A stretch of DNA of 45,396 nt from Halieaceae bacterium UBA4438. GTDB lineage: Bacteria; Pseudomonadota; Gammaproteobacteria; Pseudomonadales; Halieaceae. The notes under the pieces are model-generated. The model had not been told where the DNA came from, searched no databases, and worked only from the letters and a program-made list of their open reading frames with translations. The stretch lies in NCBI GenBank assembly GCA_002390485.1, contig DGPO01000121.1, positions 1 to 45,396 on the forward strand, written 5' to 3'. Shown piece after piece: positions 16,752-25,799 of this stretch (its first letter is position 1; each line of letters begins with the position of its first letter). Position numbers and translations under genes: made by a program.

Positions 16752-17324
16752 ATGATAAGCAAAACTCGACGCGCGCAACCCAGCAATCAGTTGCGCATTA
16801 TTGGCGGCGCATGGCGCGGCCGGAAGTTAAGCTTCCCCAGTGTGGAAGGTTTAAGGCCAACACCCGACCGAGTTCGAGAAACAGTCTTTAACTGGCTCAC
16901 CGGTCACCTCGATGGGGCTCAATGCTTAGACTTGTTTGCTGGGTCTGGCGCTCTAGGTTTTGAGGCGCTTTCTCGTGGCGCTCGCTATTGTTGCTTCATC
17001 GATCGCAGTGACCTTGTAAACCAAGCGATAAAGGCAAGCGCACAAACACTGGGGTGTGGTGAGCACGTGTCTGTCCTGCAACGAGACTCATCACAACCTG
17101 TTTCGCTTGATCGCGTCTTTGATGTCGTTTTTCTTGATCCGCCTTTTGCCAACAACCTTACCGCGCCATGCCTGAAGTGGCTTTTAGCCTCCAATCTACT
17201 CAGATCAGATACGCTGCTCTACCTCGAAACACCAAAGGCGGTCACGGTTCACGATGAGCGCTTACAAACACTTAAGGAAAAAACAATGGGCGACGTTACC
17301 TGTCGGTTAATGGTCCAACGGTAA
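16752..17324 (+). CDS. rsmD: 16S rRNA (guanine966-N2)-methyltransferase RsmD
   Basis: RsmD methylates N2 of G966 in 16S rRNA. This 190-residue protein shows LRIIGGAWRGRKLSFP at the start, RPTPDRVRETVFNWL, SAM motif I CLDLFAGSGALGFEALSRGA, and the catalytic VFLDPPFANN, a DPPF form of the (D/N)PP(Y/F) amino-methyltransferase motif. TTAGG lies about 9 bases before the ATG. The pairing rsmD next to ftsY (divergent) and before coaD is conserved in gammaproteobacteria. Confidence 0.96.
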   Translation: MISKTRRAQPSNQLRIIGGAWRGRKLSFPSVEGLRPTPDRVRETVFNWLTGHLDGAQCLDLFAGSGALGFEALSRGARYCCFIDRSDLVNQAIKASAQTLGCGEHVSVLQRDSSQPVSLDRVFDVVFLDPPFANNLTAPCLKWLLASNLLRSDTLLYLETPKAVTVHDERLQTLKEKTMGDVTCRLMVQR

Positions 17325-17380
17325 TTTGGTTTGTTCTTCGCGTTTGTGTAGTCTCAGCGATCTAGTGAGGAGCGCGCTCT

Positions 17381-17866
17381 ATGCGAGACAAAACAGTCGT
17401 TTATCCCGGCACATTTGACCCTATACATAAAGGCCATGTCGATTTAGTCGAGCGTGCCGCTGTCTTGTTTGATCGGGTGGTCATAGGTGTCGCTAAGAGC
17501 TCGAGTAAAAAACCGCTGTTTACGACTGAGGAGAGGATAACGCTGACCGAGCAGTCGCTCGCCCACCTCGATAACATTGAGGTCAAGGGCTTTAGCGGAC
17601 TGTCCACTGCGTTTGTCGCAGCGCAAAACGCCAATACCGTGTTGCGTGGCATCAGGACCGCGGGTGACTTTGAATACGAGCAGCAACTTGCCCATATGAA
17701 TCGGGCGATGAATCCTGAGTTTGAGAGCCTCTTTTTGACACCCTCAAATACTTTATCCTTCATTTCTTCAACGCTTGTTCGCGAGATCGCATCGATGCAG
17801 GGTGATGTTTCAGACTTCGTCACAGGCCCCGTTCTTGAGGCGTTAAATCAGAAGTTTGGCGCCTAA
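17381..17866 (+). CDS. coaD: Phosphopantetheine adenylyltransferase CoaD
   Basis: CoaD transfers AMP from ATP to 4'-phosphopantetheine, the penultimate step of coenzyme A synthesis. The nucleotidyltransferase motif [12 protein letters not shown] is at residues 8-19, with the HxGH histidines at 16 and 19. The C-terminal [10 protein letters not shown] motif binds ATP, and [19 protein letters not shown] is the substrate block. The length of 161 residues is standard. GAGGAG precedes the ATG. Its stop overlaps that of the convergent mutM in a CTAA. Confidence 0.97.
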   Translation: MRDKTVVYPGTFDPIHKGHVDLVERAAVLFDRVVIGVAKSSSKKPLFTTEERITLTEQSLAHLDNIEVKGFSGLSTAFVAAQNANTVLRGIRTAGDFEYEQQLAHMNRAMNPEFESLFLTPSNTLSFISSTLVREIASMQGDVSDFVTGPVLEALNQKFGA

Positions 17867-18678
17867 CGCTGACAGCGAGTGCAGTAAACAGTTGCTCTGC
17901 TCGATTGACGAATTTCTCGAAGACGCGTGACTTTGCAGCGCTTACAGCGATCACCGCCGCGACCATAAACCTGCAAACTCTGTGCAAAATAACCCGCCTT
18001 CCCATCGCCACCAACAAAGTCGCGAAGCGTCGTACCACCTACCTCAATAGCGTTCGCTAAGACGGCCTTGATCGACTCGGCTAGGGCCATGTAGCGCTTT
18101 TTACTGATGCCATTCGCAGGCCGGTCTGGTCGAATTCCCGCCATGAATAATGCTTCATTGGCGTAGATATTTCCGACGCCTACGACGATTTTGGCATCCA
18201 TAATAAAGAGTTTTACGGCGCTACCTCGCTTGCGAGACTGCTGAAACAAGTACTCCCCCGTAAAGTCCGCTGACAGTGGCTCAGGCCCCAAATGCTCAAG
18301 CAGCGCATGCGACTGTCCGACGAAGCAATGCATGCTCCCAAATCGTCGCGGATCGTGATAGCGCAGCAACATTCCGCTCTCGAGCACAACATCGACGTGA
18401 TCGTGTTTTCGCGGTAACTCGTTAGCGGTGGTCATGCGAAGTGAGCCCGACATGCCCAGGTGAATCATCACCGTTGCACCCGAGTCGAGATCAATTAAGA
18501 GGTACTTAGCGCGACGGCGTGTCTGAATGATTATCGCTTGACTGAGGTGTCGCTCAAAGTCCTGAGTGATGGGCCACCGCAGACGGCGGTCTCTCACTAT
18601 TACATTGACAATACGCTGCCCCTCGACATGGGGCGCAATGCCCCGACGGGTCGTCTCAACTTCAGGCAGCTCTGGCAA
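17863..18678 (-). CDS. mutM: Formamidopyrimidine-DNA glycosylase MutM (Fpg), TTG start
   Basis: MutM excises 8-oxoguanine and formamidopyrimidines and cleaves the abasic site. The enzyme uses the N-terminal proline, exposed by loss of Met1, as nucleophile, so the protein must begin (M)PELPEVE. In this frame PELPEVE is preceded directly by a TTG at 18678, and GGAGG (18684-18688) lies five bases upstream. Any start further upstream would bury the catalytic proline. The result is 271 residues, the usual length. A C-terminal zinc finger has CKRC and CTRC. A terminator sits 25 bp upstream, between rpmG and mutM. Confidence 0.96.
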   Translation of the reverse strand: MPELPEVETTRRGIAPHVEGQRIVNVIVRDRRLRWPITQDFERHLSQAIIIQTRRRAKYLLIDLDSGATVMIHLGMSGSLRMTTANELPRKHDHVDVVLESGMLLRYHDPRRFGSMHCFVGQSHALLEHLGPEPLSADFTGEYLFQQSRKRGSAVKLFIMDAKIVVGVGNIYANEALFMAGIRPDRPANGISKKRYMALAESIKAVLANAIEVGGTTLRDFVGGDGKAGYFAQSLQVYGRGGDRCKRCKVTRLREIRQSSRATVYCTRCQR

Positions 18679-18703
18679 AACAACCTCCAACGGATATGCG
18701 GAC

Positions 18704-18730
18704 AAAAAAAACCCCGGCGTTGCCGGGGTT
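18704..18730 (-). terminator. Intrinsic terminator after rpmB-rpmG
   Basis: On the minus strand the sequence reads AACCCCGGC, loop AAC, GCCGGGGTT, then a run of T. The stem is nine base pairs, five or six of them G-C, and the T-run (complement of 18704-18711) follows at once. It lies 18 bp past the rpmG stop and just before mutM, so mutM is either expressed by read-through or from a promoter inside or near rpmG. Confidence 0.92.
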
Positions 18731-18747
18731 CTCGTAATACGTAACGC

Positions 18748-18903
18748 TTACTTGATCTTACCTTCTTTGTAGACCACATGTTTACGGGCGACAGGGTCGT
18801 ACTTTTTCATTTCCAACTTATCAGGCGTTGTGCGCTTGTTTTTGTCAGTAGTGTAAAAGTGGCCTGTACCAGCCGTTGAATTCATTCGGATCTTTTCACG
18901 CAT
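18748..18903 (-). CDS. rpmG: 50S ribosomal protein L33
   Basis: This 51-residue protein reads [12 protein letters not shown] at the start, then [17 protein letters not shown] and a final [10 protein letters not shown], matching L33 of Pseudomonas nearly residue for residue. It is the short form without the zinc-binding cysteines, so it does not need zinc. GAGGAG lies about 9 bases upstream of the ATG. It follows rpmB by 13 bp, the universal order, and is followed by an intrinsic terminator. Confidence 0.98.
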   Translation of the reverse strand: MREKIRMNSTAGTGHFYTTDKNKRTTPDKLEMKKYDPVARKHVVYKEGKIK

Positions 18904-18916
18904 CGGTTCTTACTCC

Positions 18917-19153
18917 TCAAACCTTCTCGCCGCGAGCTCGGAGCTCGGACAACACGGTTTCGATTCCACGCTTATCGATAATTCTCATGCCCTTAGGTGA
19001 TACACGAAGCGAAACAAAGCGCTTCTCTGACTCCACCCAAAAACGGTGATTGTGAAGGTTGGGCAGAAAGCGTCTGCGAGTGCGATTCTTCGCATGCGAG
19101 ACATTGTTTCCCGTCATCGGGCGCTTTCCTGTAACTTGACATACTCGCGACAT
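18917..19153 (-). CDS. rpmB: 50S ribosomal protein L28
   Basis: The 78-residue protein starts [17 protein letters not shown] and has [17 protein letters not shown] and [18 protein letters not shown], matching L28. It has Cys5 only and not the four-cysteine zinc motif. The start at 19153 is set by homology; a reading extended upstream to 19213 would add 20 residues foreign to L28. The order radC-rpmB-rpmG-mutM is the same as in E. coli. Confidence 0.98.
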   Translation of the reverse strand: MSRVCQVTGKRPMTGNNVSHAKNRTRRRFLPNLHNHRFWVESEKRFVSLRVSPKGMRIIDKRGIETVLSELRARGEKV

Positions 19154-19181
19154 CTGTCTGTCCACAAAAAAAAGGAGCGGC

Positions 19182-19210
19182 AACATACCAAAGGGCTCGC
19201 GCTTAAGCAA
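19182..19210 (-). promoter_or_regulatory. Candidate promoter for rpmB-rpmG
   Basis: On the minus strand TTGCTT (19210-19205) and TATGTT (19187-19182) are spaced by 17 bases, between the end of radC and rpmB. A start near 19175 would leave a 22-nt leader. The hexamers match the sigma-70 consensus only partly (3/6 and 4/6), so this is a modest prediction. Position just before a ribosomal-protein pair supports it. Confidence 0.35.
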
Positions 19211-19219
19211 CACGAAGTC

Positions 19220-19864
19220 TTACACAAAGCCCAAGTTTCTGAGGCTTAGGCATCGATTATTTGCAACAACAAGATGGTCGAGCAGTTGAATATCGAGCAG
19301 TTGCAACGCCCGACTGAGTTTATCCGTGACCTCCCTGTCTGCGGGGCTGGGGTCCAAACAGCCTGACGGATGGTTGTGGGCAACGACGACGGATACCGCA
19401 TGGTGGACAATCGCACGCAGCGCAACGACGCGCGTATAAACGGGTGCAGTGTCGACACTGCCATAAAATAGGACTTCGCTCGTAATTAATCGGTTTCGGG
19501 CGTCGAGGAACAACGCCAAAAAGTGCTCTTGCGACAAGCCCGACAGGGCATCGATCACATAACCTTCGTAAGCCCGTGTTCCCAAGACGCACGATGGTTC
19601 AGAAAGTGCCTCTCGGTTCACCAACGTCTGTAACTGCAGTGACGCGCGAAGCCGCAGGCGAGCCGCGGTATCAATCGTAGGGTGGTTGATTTCCTGATCA
19701 ACAATACGGCGAACAATCGTTGCGAGACTCAGTTGGTCCCTATAAGCCGCCAGAACCTGCCAAATCGCAAATGAGGAAATATTCATCACTGTGGCCAATA
19801 CGCCTACGATCGAGTGATCGTACCGAGACGCCTCATGACAATTCACTGCTCCTTGTTTTTTCAC
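19220..19864 (-). CDS. radC: RadC-family JAMM-domain protein
   Basis: This 214-residue protein carries the RadC JAB1/MPN-type metal site: HNHPSG with His163 and His165, then Ser173 and Asp176, preceded by GSVDTAPVYTRVV and followed by LLDIQLLDHLVV. The family's biochemical role is unclear; early radiation-sensitivity evidence in E. coli was later attributed to recG. The N-terminal 100 residues are unusual: the common LLAIFLRTG and helix-hairpin-helix GLG..K motifs cannot be found. The GTG start has AGGTGAGG upstream. Its place before rpmB-rpmG-mutM and divergent from coaBC is conserved. Confidence 0.88.
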   Translation of the reverse strand: MKKQGAVNCHEASRYDHSIVGVLATVMNISSFAIWQVLAAYRDQLSLATIVRRIVDQEINHPTIDTAARLRLRASLQLQTLVNREALSEPSCVLGTRAYEGYVIDALSGLSQEHFLALFLDARNRLITSEVLFYGSVDTAPVYTRVVALRAIVHHAVSVVVAHNHPSGCLDPSPADREVTDKLSRALQLLDIQLLDHLVVANNRCLSLRNLGFV

Positions 19865-19897
19865 ATCCTCACCTGCTGCCTAGGCTCTGACCATTCT

Positions 19898-19927
19898 TTG
19901 AGAATTAACAACGTGATTGCATATACC
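19898..19927 (+). promoter_or_regulatory. Candidate promoter for coaBC
   Basis: TTGAGA (19898-19903, five of six matches) and TATACC (19922-19927, four of six) are spaced by 18 bases in the 146-bp gap between radC and coaBC. The leader would be about 77 nt. A second possibility is a perfect TTGACA at 19979-19984 with a poor TAACTT at 20001-20006, which would start at or past the ATG. Apart from these signals I see nothing specific in this gap. Confidence 0.35.
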
Positions 19928-20010
19928 CAAGGCCACTCCTGCAACACCGGTATGATTCACCGCGACTGAATGCTACCTTTGACACGTACTCTGAGCGCTC
20001 TAACTTAAAA

Positions 20011-21210
20011 ATGGCACGTCTTTTAAATCGTAATTTCATCCTCGGCATTACCGGCAGTATCGCGGCTTATAAGGCCGCTGAGCTCACCCGTGATCTGATT
20101 CGCGAAGGCGCAAATGTGCGGGTCGTGATGACCGAGGGCGCCTGCGAATTTATTACGCCACTTACAATGCAAGCCCTGTCGGGCCATGACGTGCACATGG
20201 ACCTTCTAGACACGGATGCGGAAGCGGCGATGGGTCATATTGAACTTGCACGCTGGGCCGACGTCATGCTCATTGCACCGGCAAGTGCCGACTCGATCGC
20301 CAGGCTTGTTCAGGGTAGAGCAAATGACCTGCTTGGGGCGTGTGTTCTTGCGACGCCTGCGCCATTGTTTATTGCACCTGCAATGAACCAAGAAATGTGG
20401 GCAAAAAAAGCGACCCAAGACAATATTAAAGTGCTGAATGACCGAGGCGCGACCGTCCTCGGACCAAGTTCCGGTAGCCAGGCGTGTGGCGACGTGGGTG
20501 CGGGTCGGTTACTCGAACCTGCGCTAATCGTCGAGGCAATTACAGAGACACTCGGTACCGGCCTTCTAGCAGGTCGCCACGTGGTCATCACTGCCGGACC
20601 CACTCGTGAGCCGATTTGCCCCGTCCGCTATATTAGCAATCGAAGCTCTGGAAAAATGGGCTACGCGCTTGCCGAGGCCTGCGTCAACGCCGGGGCTAAA
20701 ACCACCTTAATTTCAGGTCCGGTAAACTGTTCAGCTGTCGATGGCGTTCACGTTATTGCCGTTGAAACCACCCAAGAAATGCACGAGGCAAGCCTTCTCG
20801 CTGCAGCAACGGCCGATATATTTATTGGCGCCGCTGCGGTTGTCGACTTTAAGCCTGAGTCCGTCGCGTCACAAAAAATTAAGCGCAACGGTGTCGCAGA
20901 AATGGATCTTCGCTTAGTGCCAAACCCCGATATCATTGCCACCGTATCGAACAGCGCTTCGCGGCCGTCGCTCGTGGTGGGTTTCGCCGCAGAAACGGAA
21001 GATGTGAAGGAATACGCGCGCCAAAAGCTTGCAAAAAAGTCGTTAGATTATATTTTTGCTAACGATGTGAGCGACACCTCAATCGGATTCGACAGCGATC
21101 GCAATGCGGGTGTCCTCATTGGACAAAACGGCAATATTGAAATGCCAATATCAACAAAGCGCGTTCTTGCCGAGACCATCATTGGAGAGCTAAGTCGCCA
21201 CCTGGATTAA
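20011..21210 (+). CDS. coaBC: Bifunctional phosphopantothenoylcysteine decarboxylase / phosphopantothenate-cysteine ligase CoaBC
   Basis: CoaBC adds cysteine to 4'-phosphopantothenate and decarboxylates the product in coenzyme A synthesis. The CoaC half (residues 1 to about 185) has the flavin-binding GITGSIAAYKAAEL, catalytic His76 in GHIELARWAD, PAMNQEMW at 123-130 and the flap cysteine in QACGDVGAGRL. The CoaB half has ITAGPTREPICPVRYISN and RSSGKMGYALA. The 399-residue length is standard. No Shine-Dalgarno sequence is visible before the ATG. The usual neighbour dut is missing: the AlgC-like gene starts 2 bp after the stop. Confidence 0.97.
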   Translation: MARLLNRNFILGITGSIAAYKAAELTRDLIREGANVRVVMTEGACEFITPLTMQALSGHDVHMDLLDTDAEAAMGHIELARWADVMLIAPASADSIARLVQGRANDLLGACVLATPAPLFIAPAMNQEMWAKKATQDNIKVLNDRGATVLGPSSGSQACGDVGAGRLLEPALIVEAITETLGTGLLAGRHVVITAGPTREPICPVRYISNRSSGKMGYALAEACVNAGAKTTLISGPVNCSAVDGVHVIAVETTQEMHEASLLAAATADIFIGAAAVVDFKPESVASQKIKRNGVAEMDLRLVPNPDIIATVSNSASRPSLVVGFAAETEDVKEYARQKLAKKSLDYIFANDVSDTSIGFDSDRNAGVLIGQNGNIEMPISTKRVLAETIIGELSRHLD

Positions 21211-21212
21211 CT

Positions 21213-23564
21213 ATGGATCAGACGCCGTCGTCAGAAGGGTCAATAGAAAGACTGGGTAAGCCGTCTTTTCAGCGTCCTGTACTCGGGTTGCTGTTTGCCG
21301 TAATTCCAGCCCTGTGCGCGCTCGTTTACCTTAATTTTTTCCAAGGCAATAACGAGGAAGGCGCTCAACGGGCTATTGCTGAAAACGTCTTAGCGCAACG
21401 CGGCGCACTTATCAAATACGAGCATGATCGTCTCATAAAAAATATCGATCAGGCGCTCGCTAATATCGACCGCGGTGATGTTGAGCGCGTGGTTCGCCAA
21501 GCGTTACCGGCCGCGATTCGCTGGCAGGTCGTACCACTGGACGAACTGGGCATCGCGAGCTTGAAACCCAATGACTATGGACTTGAGTCGCTCGTGCTCC
21601 TCGACCGAGTTCGCCAAACATTCAGTTCCGGTGTCGCGGAGTTTGAGGCCATTCGAGGTCCTGAAGGTGTTTATCTTGCACTCGTCAGCCGATTTACTGC
21701 CGGAGATACAGAGGGGGTCGTGGTCGCCTCTTTTGACCAATCAGTAACCAACACCTGGTTAGCCGAGTCTCCGGCGGGCCCGTTCTCTCTGTGGCAAAAT
21801 TTCGAAACGTCACCGCGGTCGCTGATTGCAGGACCCGGCACGTCAGAGCGCGATTCGATTGATCTGATGATCGCAGGTACCGGATGGACACTCTCCATAG
21901 TACCCGCTGACACCTTGGCCCTACCTCGGCAAAATTTGCGCAGCGTCGTTTGGCTTATTATCTTCGGCGGCTTGTCTGCGGCCTTTTGGCTGTGCGTCGT
22001 TGACCCGCAGAGGCGTCTCAAGTCGAACGTTGAATTAATTCTCAATACTGCGGACTCTCGCAAACCCTTAACGATTGATATTTCCGAACTGAGACCCCTT
22101 GCGATTGCCATTCGTCAGTTGACGTCTAACAGCCGCTTACGACACAAACGCGCATCAAAACAAAACTCAGACGAGGAATCGCTCACGACCGACCCGGAGG
22201 TTACGGTAGCCGAACCGGTAGACGCGGTGCCAGAAACACCCTGGTCAATCGAAGGTGGTTCATGGGTCACCCTGCCGCCAGTGAGTCTCGAGGATGAGGC
22301 GCTTGCCATTACCGCTCTCGCGCGCGGTATAGCGGACCTAGCGCTGCGATCTTCCAGCCGCTCTTTCGTCATTTCTCACATTGGCGAGTCCGCATCAAAC
22401 AGCCCTAAAACGGCGCTGTCCAAAGCGCTATTGTCTCGCGGTATCGATATCATCGATCTCCGTAATGCCCCTTTACCCGTAGTCCATATGTCGACCCACA
22501 ATGCAACGACGTCAGGGTCAGCGCTGGTCGTTCTCAGACACCCAACAGGTGCGCTGTCGATTGGCGCAATGACGAGTCGAATGTGGGTAACCAGTAGCTT
22601 CTGGCAGCAGGTATTAACCCTCTCACCGCATGCGGGAAACGTCGTGGGGGATGGTCGCAGCGTAAAGTTTTCGCTCGAAGACGAGTATTGTGAGCGCTTA
22701 TCAAGCGATATTGCACTTGCTGAATCACGCTCATTACTGTTGATTTGTGACGATCAAGCGACATTAAACTTGGCGCAAAAAGCCTTCAACTCTTCGCTCT
22801 GTGACCTAACGATAAAGCGCGCCGACCGCGCTGATGCAGTATCAAAAATAGCGGACTGGCTAGAGGACTCGCCCGCAAACGCGGTGCTGCTCATTGATTC
22901 CCTTTCATCGACCTTGACGGTGTTTGATGAAACAGGGAGACGCATCAGAGACGATCACGCGTTTATGTTGATCATACAAGACGTGCTGGCTCGCCAGCCT
23001 GGCGCCGACGTACTGTTTGGACCCACTGCATCCAGACTACTTCCCTCGTTTGTGACTCAATGTGGCGGTGCGGCTGAAGTCGCCGCAAGTCCACCCCCCT
23101 TAATGCAGCGTGAAATGCAGCGCAGTGGGGCCATTGTCGCAGGTGATTGCCGAGGGTCTGTTTTATTAAAAGACCGCTGGTTTGGCTCCAACGACCCCCT
23201 TTACAACGCGGCGAGAATGGCCGAGGTTCTGAGTAACGACCCTCGTAGCGTCTCTGAACTTGTTTCAGCGCTCCCCAATACGTCCGTCAATGACCTGACT
23301 CTGGTCGACTCTGGGGAACTGCACAGCACACTTTTCGATATTTTACATGATGAGACAAATTTCCCAGGCTCACGCATTACTAAGCTTGATGGTGTCCGGT
23401 TGGATTTTGCAGACAGCTGGGTTCACCTCGAACACCTTAAGACAGATGGAACTGCACAGCTGTGTTTCGAGGGCGATGATGTAGACTGCCGCAGTCGGCT
23501 GGAGCACCTGCTGGTCGATGTCCTGAAAACAAAGAATCCAGACTTGGCGCTGCCGATCGCGTAA
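21213..23564 (+). CDS. Membrane-anchored phosphohexomutase (AlgC)-like protein with degenerate active site
   Basis: This 783-residue protein has a membrane helix (residues 21-43), a periplasmic region of about 200 residues, a second helix (243-263), a Ser/Glu-rich linker to about 345, and a C-terminal region (about 349-783) that aligns with P. aeruginosa AlgC, the phosphomanno/phosphoglucomutase. Matching segments include RQPGADVLF, LLKDRWFGSNDPLYNAARM, ITKLDGVRLDF and a final LALPIA. Every catalytic signature is replaced: phosphoserine TGSHNP by LRHPTG (441-446), metal-binding DGDGDR by DSLSST (562-567), sugar-binding GEMSGH by GDCRGS (644-649), and phosphate-binding RASNTTP by EHLKTDG (740-746). 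The gene lies at the algC position between coaBC and argB. It is probably a non-catalytic, possibly sensory or scaffolding, derivative. The frame is intact, so it does not look like a decaying pseudogene. Confidence 0.85.
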   Translation: MDQTPSSEGSIERLGKPSFQRPVLGLLFAVIPALCALVYLNFFQGNNEEGAQRAIAENVLAQRGALIKYEHDRLIKNIDQALANIDRGDVERVVRQALPAAIRWQVVPLDELGIASLKPNDYGLESLVLLDRVRQTFSSGVAEFEAIRGPEGVYLALVSRFTAGDTEGVVVASFDQSVTNTWLAESPAGPFSLWQNFETSPRSLIAGPGTSERDSIDLMIAGTGWTLSIVPADTLALPRQNLRSVVWLIIFGGLSAAFWLCVVDPQRRLKSNVELILNTADSRKPLTIDISELRPLAIAIRQLTSNSRLRHKRASKQNSDEESLTTDPEVTVAEPVDAVPETPWSIEGGSWVTLPPVSLEDEALAITALARGIADLALRSSSRSFVISHIGESASNSPKTALSKALLSRGIDIIDLRNAPLPVVHMSTHNATTSGSALVVLRHPTGALSIGAMTSRMWVTSSFWQQVLTLSPHAGNVVGDGRSVKFSLEDEYCERLSSDIALAESRSLLLICDDQATLNLAQKAFNSSLCDLTIKRADRADAVSKIADWLEDSPANAVLLIDSLSSTLTVFDETGRRIRDDHAFMLIIQDVLARQPGADVLFGPTASRLLPSFVTQCGGAAEVAASPPPLMQREMQRSGAIVAGDCRGSVLLKDRWFGSNDPLYNAARMAEVLSNDPRSVSELVSALPNTSVNDLTLVDSGELHSTLFDILHDETNFPGSRITKLDGVRLDFADSWVHLEHLKTDGTAQLCFEGDDVDCRSRLEHLLVDVLKTKNPDLALPIA

Positions 23565-24503
<939 letters not shown>

Positions 24504-24537
24504 TCACGATCGTTAATCACCCAACTCGGTGGAACCC

Positions 24538-25143
24538 ATGTCACAAAGACGAAGCGACCGAAAAGATCAAATCTTACAAACGCTCGCGCAAATGCTTGAG
24601 GCAAGCCCAGGCAGTAAAATCACCACTGCAAAACTGGCGGCTAATTTGGGTGTGTCCGAGGCGGCACTCTATCGCCATTTTCCGTCAAAAACGCGAATGT
24701 TTGAGTCACTAATCGACTTTGTTGAAGAGACGTTATTTAGTCGGATTACACAAATTCTGAACGAAGAGTCCAATCAACTCACACGATGCAAAAAAATCCT
24801 GACACTGTTTCTTGTTTTCTGTGAACGCAATCCCGGCATCACGCGAATCTTAAGCGGTGATGCGCTCACCGGAGAGCATGAGCGTTTAAGAGGGCGAGTT
24901 GCGCAGGTCTATGACCGTATCGAAACACAACTTCGACAGTGCTTGAGGATGGCCGAGGTGGAAGAGGGTTGGCGAACGGCTATTCCAGTGAACACGTCAG
25001 CAAACCTGCTGCTCGCCTTGGTGGAAGGTCGAATTGCGCAATTCGTTCGATCAGATTTTGGCTTACTGCCAACTCGGGCCTGGGACGATCAATGGTCAGT
25101 CGCCACATCAGGACTCAGCGTGCCAGTACCCTCGAATCCGTAA
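24538..25143 (+). CDS. slmA: Nucleoid occlusion factor SlmA (TetR family)
   Basis: SlmA binds chromosomal sites and blocks FtsZ ring assembly over the nucleoid. The TetR-type helix-turn-helix is at about residues 28-50 ([24 protein letters not shown]), followed by [18 protein letters not shown], typical of Slm[19 protein letters not shown] is another SlmA block. The ATG at 24538 is preferred since GGTGGA lies five bases upstream; a GTG at 24529 would add MEP. In E. coli slmA lies in the same region, between dut and pyrE. Confidence 0.94.
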   Translation: MSQRRSDRKDQILQTLAQMLEASPGSKITTAKLAANLGVSEAALYRHFPSKTRMFESLIDFVEETLFSRITQILNEESNQLTRCKKILTLFLVFCERNPGITRILSGDALTGEHERLRGRVAQVYDRIETQLRQCLRMAEVEEGWRTAIPVNTSANLLLALVEGRIAQFVRSDFGLLPTRAWDDQWSVATSGLSVPVPSNP

Positions 25144-25160
25144 TCAAATACCGCCGCTCA

Positions 25161-25799
25161 CTAATCACGACTCAGAGATCGACGCAACAAAACGACATCT
25201 TGCAGCTGCGCAAATCGACCTCGGTCGTCATTAAATTCTTTCGTGACCGCGAGGACCTGAACTTCGCGATCCGCGATGGCCCTGCTCTGACTCTCAATTT
25301 CAGCCCTCAGCCCCGCTATCGTCTCTAAATCTTGCTGTTGGGCTGCCTCGCCTCGCCGCTCAAGATCTGCAACTCGTGCCAGTACCTTTTCGAGTCGTGC
25401 GCGGGAGCTGCGACGATTACTGAATAATACCGAGAGTCGAATTTTAAGCTCACGAAGCGAACGCTCTTGAGCCGCATCAATATCTTCGACAGTGCTGTAC
25501 CTGAGTAGCAAAAAACGATCCCACTCCGCCAAACGCGCCCGCTCAATCGCAGCGTCCTGCTGTAAGCGCTTCACAAGGTCTTTGTTTTCAAGCTCAGCGC
25601 TGCTTAATTGTCGGGTGACTACCTCAAGGACCTCGCCTTGCAAGCTGAGCACTTCGTACCCTCGACCTGCAAACTCAGCCGGTACCTGCCAATCGACCAC
25701 GGTGCCGCCCACGTCATTTTTGTAACGGTACAAATTGTCCGCACTCGCTTGAGTCGTGAGCAGTAGCGCTGCCAATATCAGGCAGAGACCTTTAAACAC
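25161..25799 (-). CDS. DUF4124-like periplasmic coiled-coil protein
   Basis: This 212-residue protein begins with a signal peptide (VFKGLCLILAALLL then TTQASA as a likely cleavage site). A short DUF4124-like segment (DNLYRYKNDVGGTVVDW.VP.E....GYEVL) spans about residues 21-60. Most of the rest is a long charged coiled coil rich in Arg, Glu, Gln and Leu (about 70-195). The function is unknown. The GTG start at 25799 overlaps the pyrE stop by 8 bp and has GAGGAA upstream within pyrE. A longer frame to 25979 runs into pyrE and is not plausible. Confidence 0.75.
   Translation of the reverse strand: MFKGLCLILAALLLTTQASADNLYRYKNDVGGTVVDWQVPAEFAGRGYEVLSLQGEVLEVVTRQLSSAELENKDLVKRLQQDAAIERARLAEWDRFLLLRYSTVEDIDAAQERSLRELKIRLSVLFSNRRSSRARLEKVLARVADLERRGEAAQQQDLETIAGLRAEIESQSRAIADREVQVLAVTKEFNDDRGRFAQLQDVVLLRRSLSRD

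Noticed and set aside
18679..18705. A longer mutM reading starting at 18705.
   Set aside because: It would begin in the T-run of the terminator and block the N-terminal catalytic proline.
19165..19172. A run of eight A (T on the minus strand) before rpmB that could look like a terminator tail after radC.
   Set aside because: No GC-rich stem lies directly upstream of the run on the minus strand.
19154..19213. A 20-residue upstream extension of rpmB.
   Set aside because: L28 homologues begin at MSRVCQVTG, and the extension covers the predicted promoter.
19979..20011. A perfect TTGACA near coaBC suggesting a leaderless transcript.
   Set aside because: The matching -10 (TAACTT) is poor and transcription would start at or past the ATG. 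The promoter at 19898-19927 is a better candidate.
21213..23564. Naming the 783-residue protein as active phosphomannomutase/phosphoglucomutase AlgC.
   Set aside because: Phosphoserine, metal, sugar and phosphate motifs are all replaced.
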